DNA of 19,718 nt from Bryobacteraceae bacterium (GTDB lineage: Bacteria; Acidobacteriota; Terriglobia; Bryobacterales; Bryobacteraceae): NCBI GenBank assembly GCA_030039005.1, contig JASHQT010000605.1, positions 1-19,718 on the forward strand, given 5' to 3'. Numbering within the stretch: the first letter of the stretch is position 1; each line of letters begins with the position of its first letter. The position numbers were made by a program, and so were the translations under genes. The notes under the pieces are model-generated. The model had not been told where the DNA came from. It ran no database searches and was given only the letters and a program-made list of their open reading frames with translations. Of the stretch, positions 14,728 to 19,718 are shown piece after piece.

Positions 14728-17604
14728 GTGTCGTCGCAAGCCGTAGTACCCCCTGCTCCTTTAGACACCTGGCGGAGCCGTATTGGTCACTGGACGAACA
14801 CCGAGTCCCTCCTGCACTACGAAGACAAGATTCTGCTGCTGCTCACCTTGATTATCGGCGCGGTGGTGGGACTCGTCGTCGCCGCGTTCATTTACGTCAC
14901 CGAAGACTTGGGCGCGCGCATGTATCCGGCCGGCAGCCCGGCTTGGCATCTGGTCTTGATCCCCACCGCCGGCGCCTTAGTCACGGGTTATCTGCTCTGG
15001 CGCTTTTTCCCCAACGCACGCGGCAGCGGTATTCCGCAAACCAAAGCGGCCATGTTCCTGCGCGATGGCTACATCACCATTCGCACGGTGCTCGGCAAAT
15101 TCGGCTGCTGCTCGGCGTCGCTGGCGAGCGGCATCGCCCTAGGCCGCGAGGGGCCGTCGGTGCAGGTGGGCGCGGGGATCGCGTCGGTATTGGGCCGGCG
15201 CCTCGGACTCAGCCCCGCCCGCATCCGGGAACTGATCCCCGTGGGCGCCGCGGCGGCGCTGGCGGCGGCTTTCAACACGCCCGTAGCCGCTGTTTTATTC
15301 ACGCTCGAAGAGGTCATGGGAGATCTGCACGCGCCGGTGCTCGGCTCGACCGTGCTGGCCTCGGCTACATCCTGGGTGGCCATGCATCTCGTGCTGGGAG
15401 ACGAGCCACTGTTCCACGTTCCTTCCTACCAGCTTGTCAGCCCCATCGAATTTCTGAGCTACGCCGTCCTGGGCATCGCCGGCGGCTTTGTTTCCGTGGC
15501 GTTCGTGAAGCTGCTGCTCAAAATTCGCCAATACTGCCTGAACATGCCCCGTGCGACCGAATGGTGGCAGCCTACGATAGGCGGACTGGCCGTGGGGCTC
15601 ATGGGATGGTTCGTCCCTGACGTCCTGGGAGTCGGCTACGGCCACGTAAGCGAAGCGCTCAATGGCCAAATGACGCTGGAGCTGATGGCGATCCTGGTGG
15701 TGCTGAAGGTGGTCGCCACCGCCTCGTGCTACGGTACCGGCAACGCGGGTGGTATTTTCGGCCCCGCATTGTTCATGGGTGCCATGCTCGGCGGCAGCGT
15801 GGGGACTGTGGCGCACCAGCTCTTGCCCGATTTCACCGGCGGCGTCGGCGCGTACGCGCTGGTGGGCATGGGCGCGCTGTTCGCCGGCATCGTGCGCGTG
15901 CCGCTGACGTCGGTGATCATGATTTTCGAGATGACGCGCGACTATTCCATCATCGTGCCGCTCATGATCGCCAACCTGATCAGCTTCTACATCTCCTACC
16001 GCCTGCAGGAAGAGCCCATTTACGAAGCCTTGCAGCACCAGGACGGCATCCATTTGCCATCCGGCGTGCGCTACCGCCAGGAGCTGTTGATCGTCCGGGA
16101 CGCCGCCCAGGCGCCGCTCGAGGTGCTGAAAAGGGCCGATCGCGTGCAGGATGCCGGCCGCCTTCTCGACAACGATCACAACGCCTGGCCGGTGATGGAC
16201 GGCGGCCGTCTGGCCGGGATGATCACGCTGGCGCAAGTGCGGGAACAAATGGAGGAAGGCCACGGCGGCCGGCCTCTCGGCGAACTGCTCCCCGCCGACA
16301 TTCCCAATGCCTTGCTGACGTCGGAGAATTTTCCGCATCTCCACATGGACCACCCGCTGGACATGGCGCTGCGCCGCATGGCGCACAGCAAAATCGATGT
16401 GCTTCCTGTGGTGGGCCGCGCCGACATCCGCGATTTGAAGGGCGTGGTCTCGATGAAAAGCATCCTCGAGGCCTACGAGGTGGCGGGCGAGAAGGAAGCC
16501 CAGCAGGCGGCCGGCGACCAGATTCGCGTCTCCCGCCGGCTGGTGCCGGGAGTGCTGGCGGCGGGGCTCGGCGTGCTGCTGGTGATCGGATTCCTCAACT
16601 ATTACTACCGCTCGGCGCGGTCCCAACGCGCCGCCGAGTATTACCAAACCGGCAACGCATTTCTGCAACAGGACCGGGACGAAGAAGCCGTGGAACAGTT
16701 CCGGGATGCACTGTCCGCCACACCGGGAAATCCGCAATATCGCTTGGCCCTCGGCCTCGCCTTAGCGAAAGCCAATCATGCGGCCGAAGCTTCCGTGTAT
16801 CTGAATGCGCTGCTGAAGCGCGACCCGGAGAACGCTCTGGCCGGTCTCGGCGAAGCGCGCATCCTCGCCGGCCAAAGCAAACCTGTGGATGCCATTCGCC
16901 TTTACCGCCGTGCGATCGACGGATCCTGGCCGGCGGGCGAACAAAGCACGCGCATGCAGGCCCGCTTTGAACTTGTTTCCTTGCTAGCCAAGAGCGGGCA
17001 GAGGACACCGGCCATCGCTGAGCTGCTGGCGGCCTTGGGTTCCGCGGCGAATGACGTCGCCGTGAAGCAGAAGATAGGCGATCTGCTGTTGAGCTACGGC
17101 GCGCCGCGTGAAGCCGCCGATGCGTTTCGGGACATCACGCGAGCCGACAATCGGAGTGCGCTGGCCTACGCCGGATTGGGTCAGGCGGAGCTGGCTCTGG
17201 ACAACTACTATGAAGCACGCAATGCCTTTCAAAAAGCGGTTGAGCTGAACCGAGCGGATCAGGCCAGCAAAATGCAGCTCGCGTTGATCGACCGCGTCAT
17301 GGCGCTCGATCCCAACGCTCGCGGGCTGCGGGCAGCGGCGCGTTACGAGCGCAGCAAGGAGTTGCTGCAGGCCGAGATTATGCGCTTCGATGCCTGCCAG
17401 CCTGGAACCCAGGCCACGGAGGCGGCCCAAAAGGCCATCGCCGCGCGCCCGCGCGCGAACCAGTTGGAAGATTCCGCCGACCGCAATCTCGCGCTCGCCG
17501 AAGATCTGTGGAAGCAGGGCCAGAAGTCCTGCACCTCAACCGCGCCGGCCGATACCAACGGCCAGGCGGTGGACCGCGTGCTGGCCCGCCTGGCCGCCCA
17601 GTGA
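14728..17604 (+). CDS. ClC chloride/proton antiporter fused to CBS pair, extra membrane helix and TPR domain
   Basis: 958 residues in one uninterrupted frame from GTG 14728. Residues about 30-430 form a ClC core: GSGIP (99-103), GREGP (139-143) with gating Glu141, 'FTLEE' (191-195) at the internal proton-glutamate position, GGIFGP (341-346), and Tyr432 in 'EEPIYEAL' matching the central tyrosine of E. coli ClC. Both glutamates favour an exchanger rather than a channel. Residues about 450-585 hold two CBS repeats, usual adenine-nucleotide sensors. An extra helix (about 606-625) follows, then a TPR-rich region (about 634-870) and a Gln/Ala-rich tail with two Cys. The ClC C-terminus is cytoplasmic, so the TPR part should face the periplasm (inference). 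Domain fusion of this kind is unusual. No strong ribosome site; a weak promoter may lie at 14691-14719. Confidence 0.88.
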   Translation: MSSQAVVPPAPLDTWRSRIGHWTNTESLLHYEDKILLLLTLIIGAVVGLVVAAFIYVTEDLGARMYPAGSPAWHLVLIPTAGALVTGYLLWRFFPNARGSGIPQTKAAMFLRDGYITIRTVLGKFGCCSASLASGIALGREGPSVQVGAGIASVLGRRLGLSPARIRELIPVGAAAALAAAFNTPVAAVLFTLEEVMGDLHAPVLGSTVLASATSWVAMHLVLGDEPLFHVPSYQLVSPIEFLSYAVLGIAGGFVSVAFVKLLLKIRQYCLNMPRATEWWQPTIGGLAVGLMGWFVPDVLGVGYGHVSEALNGQMTLELMAILVVLKVVATASCYGTGNAGGIFGPALFMGAMLGGSVGTVAHQLLPDFTGGVGAYALVGMGALFAGIVRVPLTSVIMIFEMTRDYSIIVPLMIANLISFYISYRLQEEPIYEALQHQDGIHLPSGVRYRQELLIVRDAAQAPLEVLKRADRVQDAGRLLDNDHNAWPVMDGGRLAGMITLAQVREQMEEGHGGRPLGELLPADIPNALLTSENFPHLHMDHPLDMALRRMAHSKIDVLPVVGRADIRDLKGVVSMKSILEAYEVAGEKEAQQAAGDQIRVSRRLVPGVLAAGLGVLLVIGFLNYYYRSARSQRAAEYYQTGNAFLQQDRDEEAVEQFRDALSATPGNPQYRLALGLALAKANHAAEASVYLNALLKRDPENALAGLGEARILAGQSKPVDAIRLYRRAIDGSWPAGEQSTRMQARFELVSLLAKSGQRTPAIAELLAALGSAANDVAVKQKIGDLLLSYGAPREAADAFRDITRADNRSALAYAGLGQAELALDNYYEARNAFQKAVELNRADQASKMQLALIDRVMALDPNARGLRAAARYERSKELLQAEIMRFDACQPGTQATEAAQKAIAARPRANQLEDSADRNLALAEDLWKQGQKSCTSTAPADTNGQAVDRVLARLAAQ

Positions 17605-17657
17605 CCCCAAACACCTGAGCTACAATTCGAGCATTCCGGGCAAACAGGAGGCAGGTC

Positions 17658-18542
17658 TTGCGTCACACCATCACTACTGCATTGGCTATTGCGTTATTGG
17701 CTATTGCGTTCACGATTGGAGCGTCGATCGGTTTGGGCCAGACCGCGAAATACGGCTCCAATCCGGCCGTGGGCAAGACGTTCCTGCACGAAAGCGTAAA
17801 GCTGTACTACGAAGTCTACGGCGCGGGCGACCCGCTTCTGCTGATCCACGGCAACGGAGAGAGCGTTGCCAGCTTTAGCGCGCAGATCGATTATTTCCGG
17901 AGGCATTATCGTGTGATCGCGATGGACAGCCGCGACCAGGGCAAATCATCTGACAGCCCAGGGAAGCTGACCTATGAAAAGATGGCCGACGATCAGGCTG
18001 CGCTGTTGGACCATCTCAAATCTCCACCGGCCGACGTGTTGGGTTGGAGCGACGGAGGAATTGAAGCGCTCCTGTTGGATATCCGCCATCCCGGCAAGAT
18101 TAAAAAGATTGCTTCGATGGCTGCCAATCTGGATCCCAAAGGGGCCTACCCGGAAGTCATCGCGATGGCGAAGTCTCAGCTCGATTCGATCCCGGCGAAT
18201 ATTCGCGCGACCGCCCAAGGCAAGCGAGAATTGAAGGTCGGCCAACTGGTTCTCGACGAGCCGCACATCGATCCAGCCTCTCTCGAAAAAATCACCGCGC
18301 CCGCGCTCATTCTAGCCAGCGATCACGATCTGATCATCGACGAACACACCCTCCAGATTTATCACCACATTCCCAACAGCCAACTCTGCATCTTTCCCAA
18401 CGCGACGCACATGATTCCTTTCGACAATCCGGCCCTTTTCAATGCGACCGTCGATCCGTTCTTCCGTACCCCATTTGTCAAGAGAGATCGGGTGAAGGAC
18501 TTTCTTAAGTCCTACGAGGCTATGAAGGCTTCGGAACGGTAA
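17658..18542 (+). CDS. Exported alpha/beta hydrolase
   Basis: 294 residues from TTG 17658, supported by AGGAGG (17646-17651) 6 nt upstream. A signal peptide or N-terminal membrane helix (about 5-28) precedes the hydrolase. The oxyanion strand is 'LLLIHGNGES' (61-70), the nucleophile elbow GWSDGG with Ser131, the acid probably Asp224 in 'SDHDLI' and the base His251 in 'NATHMIPFD', so the triad is complete. 'VIAMDSRDQGKSS' (87-98) is the usual strand after the oxyanion loop. It should act on an ester or amide in the periplasm or at the inner-membrane surface; substrate unknown. TACAAT (17621-17626) could be a -10 box, so it may be transcribed separately from the ClC gene. It converges on pal. 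Confidence 0.85.
   Translation: MRHTITTALAIALLAIAFTIGASIGLGQTAKYGSNPAVGKTFLHESVKLYYEVYGAGDPLLLIHGNGESVASFSAQIDYFRRHYRVIAMDSRDQGKSSDSPGKLTYEKMADDQAALLDHLKSPPADVLGWSDGGIEALLLDIRHPGKIKKIASMAANLDPKGAYPEVIAMAKSQLDSIPANIRATAQGKRELKVGQLVLDEPHIDPASLEKITAPALILASDHDLIIDEHTLQIYHHIPNSQLCIFPNATHMIPFDNPALFNATVDPFFRTPFVKRDRVKDFLKSYEAMKASER
17681..17710 (+). repeat. 15-bp perfect tandem duplication inside a signal peptide
   Basis: ATTGGCTATTGCGTT occurs twice in a row (17681-17695 and 17696-17710). Being a multiple of three, the duplication keeps the frame and adds five hydrophobic residues (LAIAL/LAIAF) to the core of the hydrolase signal peptide. It looks like slipped-strand duplication. Confidence 0.9.
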
Positions 18543-18567
18543 CGGTCGCCTCACAATAACAATGAAA

Positions 18568-18592
18568 GCCCCGGCGATTTTTGCGCCGGGGC
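18568..18592 (-). terminator. GC-rich hairpin terminator between converging genes
   Basis: GCCCCGGCG (18568-18576) and CGCCGGGGC (18584-18592) form a perfect 9-bp stem with a 7-nt loop. On the minus strand it is followed by the T-rich TTTCATTGTTATT, which fits an intrinsic terminator for pal, ending 26 bp earlier. On the plus strand no T run follows, though the stem may still reduce read-through from the hydrolase gene. Confidence 0.7.
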
Positions 18593-18617
18593 CCGCAGTT
18601 GCGGATTGAGGAGGGGA

Positions 18618-19202
18618 TTAGTTGGCTTGCGCCTGAGTGATGTGCGTGCGGCGGTTCTTCTGCCAGCAATCTTCGTCGTGCTCGGTGCAGACGGGCATTT
18701 CCTTACCGTAGCTGATGGTGGCGAGCTGATTGGCCGGCAGGCCCAGGCTGGCCAGATATTCCTTGGTCTGCTTGGCGCGCGCATCGCCCAGCGCCATGTT
18801 GTATTCATCCGATCCGCGCTCGTCGGCATAGCCTTCCACCGTGAGCTTGAAATCCGGGTACTGCTTGATAATATCGGCCAGCGTCTGCGCGTCTTTCCTC
18901 AGGGACGCCTCAGCGTCCGGCCGCAAGCTGTGCTTGTCGTAATCGAAGTATGCATCCTGAATGCGATTCAGCAGTTCCTGGATCGTCGCACGCGTGGCAG
19001 CGTCAGGGTATCGGGGCCGCGGAGTTGTGGCCGCCGGGGTGTATGGCGTGCTCTGTGCACGCGCCGGCGTCGACGGAGCGGCGGACGCGGTCTGCACCGG
19101 AGCCGGCGTGGTCGGAGCCTTCGCGGCCACCTTTTTCGCACATCCGGCAAATGTCAAAGTGAGCGCTGTCAGGGCCGCGCCAGCCAGAATTCGAGAAATC
19201 AT
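18618..19202 (-). CDS. pal: Peptidoglycan-associated lipoprotein Pal (OmpA-like)
   Basis: 194 residues. ATG 19202 is preceded by AGGAGG 5 nt upstream. A lipoprotein signal peptide ends at 'TFAG-C' with lipidated Cys21. A Pro/Ala/Thr-rich spacer (about 27-65) leads to the OmpA-like domain: 'IQDAYFDYDKHSLRPDAEASL', 'LTVEGYADERGSDEYNMALGDARA' and 'ISYGKEMP', ending with 'CWQKNRRTH'. The Asp and Arg that bind diaminopimelate in peptidoglycan are present in the 'ADERGSDEYN' and 'NRR' segments. Pal ties the outer membrane to the cell wall with the Tol proteins. No tolB or cpoB is adjacent here, unlike the usual operon. Two cysteines near the C-terminus ('PVCTEHDEDCW') may form a disulphide, as in other Pal proteins of this type. 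Confidence 0.9.
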   Translation of the reverse strand: MISRILAGAALTALTLTFAGCAKKVAAKAPTTPAPVQTASAAPSTPARAQSTPYTPAATTPRPRYPDAATRATIQELLNRIQDAYFDYDKHSLRPDAEASLRKDAQTLADIIKQYPDFKLTVEGYADERGSDEYNMALGDARAKQTKEYLASLGLPANQLATISYGKEMPVCTEHDEDCWQKNRRTHITQAQAN

Positions 19203-19269
19203 CCAAGCCTCCTAAGCTTTTGTATTTACAGAATAACGACGCGTAACCATGTAAAAGAATCCCGTTGGA

Positions 19270-19346
19270 ACTGTATTTCCGCACATGAGGTTCCCTTAAT
19301 ACAGGCCCCTGAGGCCCCAATACAGGATTGACGTGATTCCTGTATT
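19270..19346. promoter_or_regulatory. Cluster of AATACAGG/CCTGTATT half-sites between pal and the sensor gene
   Basis: AATACAGG occurs at 19298-19305 and 19319-19326, spaced 21 bp, and its inverse CCTGTATT at 19339-19346. A near copy (ACTGTATT) lies at 19270-19277 and a weaker one (TTGTATT) at 19220-19226. The pair 19319-19346 forms a 9-bp perfect inverted repeat (AATACAGGA / TCCTGTATT) with a 10-bp centre. The 20-21 bp periodicity places sites on one DNA face, as expected for a cooperative regulator. The rest of 19203-19429 holds no gene I can support. Confidence 0.55.
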
Positions 19347-19429
19347 CCGGTTGCGGTTCTACCTTAGAGAAGATGTGGTTTCGTCCCGCTGAGCTACTGG
19401 CGCGCCCTGCCGGTTACACTAAGAAAGGC

Positions 19430-19718
19430 ATGCGGCAGCGTCCAGGAGTGGTTCTTGTAGCCGGATTTGGCGGCCTGCTCCTCATCATGGCGGCGGCCGA
19501 AGCGGGCGCCTTGTGGTTCCTCAACAGCCTGCGCCAAAACGACACCACCTTGCAGGCTCGATTCCTGGCACGAAATCGCACCCTGGAGCGGATTCGGTCT
19601 GATATTTATCTCTCGGGCACTGTTGTGCGGGACGCCCTCCTCGCGCCGGAACAGGCCTTCGCACAGGCGCAATTGGCTGCCCTCGACGGGCTGCGGCGCG
19701 ATTCCCAGATCGCGCTCG
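19430..19718 (+). CDS. Membrane sensor protein, N-terminal fragment (probable histidine kinase or related)
   Basis: The frame runs off the window end, so only ~96 residues are seen from ATG 19430; an in-frame ATG at 19373 would add 19 residues. A short basic N-terminus (MRQRPG) is followed by a membrane helix ('VVLVAGFGGLLLIMAAAEAGALWFL') and then an extracytoplasmic helical stretch, 'TLERIRSDIYLSGTVVRDALLAPEQAFAQAQLAALDGLRRDSQ'. This is the style of the four-helix-bundle sensory module that precedes histidine kinase or chemoreceptor domains in acidobacteria (recollection). The catalytic part lies beyond the window. It is divergent from pal and shares the repeat-bearing control region. Confidence 0.65.
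   Translation, partial: MRQRPGVVLVAGFGGLLLIMAAAEAGALWFLNSLRQNDTTLQARFLARNRTLERIRSDIYLSGTVVRDALLAPEQAFAQAQLAALDGLRRDSQIAL

Noticed and set aside
15295..16737. 480-codon minus-strand open frame opposite the ClC gene
   Set aside because: The product is His/Gln/Arg-rich shadow sequence, while the plus strand encodes an intact ClC with CBS domains.

Overview
The window looks like chromosomal DNA of a GC-rich Gram-negative bacterium. It is most likely an Acidobacteriota member of the Solibacter/Bryobacter type. This rests on recognised family style (an acidobacterial Ser/Thr kinase with a Pro/Ala-rich linker, a haem domain of the acidobacterial cytochrome c type, a sensor N-terminus with the acidobacterial 'RSDIYLSGT.VRD' signature, and a Pal lipoprotein), not on any search. 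No rRNA, tRNA, CRISPR array or insertion sequence is visible.

Layout. 1-3148 (+): the C-terminus of a YfhO-type membrane protein, a membrane-anchored Ser/Thr protein kinase, and an orphan RutE-type nitroreductase. 3014-3532 (-): a cytochrome c-domain gene cut short, its 3' end running antisense into rutE. 3668-7775 (-): a tightly coupled operon of MmgE/PrpD protein, aldehyde dehydrogenase, small Cys-tailed unknown protein and metallo-beta-lactamase-fold hydrolase, with 4-bp stop/start overlaps at two of its three junctions. 7810-9066 (+): a divergent MFS transporter of the anion:cation symporter type. 9063-11755 (-): a second hydrolase, a 3-hydroxyisobutyrate-dehydrogenase-like reductase, a PcaC-like carboxymuconolactone decarboxylase and a dead grpB gene. 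11822-13992 (+), divergent from that hydrolase: a 3-hydroxybutyrate-dehydrogenase-like SDR overlapping a second MmgE/PrpD gene.

13989-14685 (+): a VapBC-type toxin-antitoxin pair whose promoter sits inside a 9-bp inverted repeat. 14728-17604 (+): a 958-residue fusion of a ClC chloride/proton antiporter, a CBS pair, an extra membrane helix and a TPR domain. 17658-18542 (+): an exported alpha/beta hydrolase. 18618-19202 (-): pal. 19430-end (+): the start of a membrane sensor protein. The last two are divided by a region carrying repeated AATACAGG/CCTGTATT half-sites.

How the genes may work together: the block 3668-13992 reads as an uptake-plus-catabolism locus for an unidentified small organic acid or lactone. 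It has an importer, two lactonase-like hydrolases, two MmgE/PrpD lyase/isomerase-family proteins, an aldehyde dehydrogenase, two NAD(P)-dependent dehydrogenases and a decarboxylase-family protein. The substrate cannot be read from sequence. The points most worth a second look are this locus, the ClC-CBS-TPR fusion, and several compact regulatory regions at 7776-7809, 11786-11835, 13989-14040 and 19270-19346.
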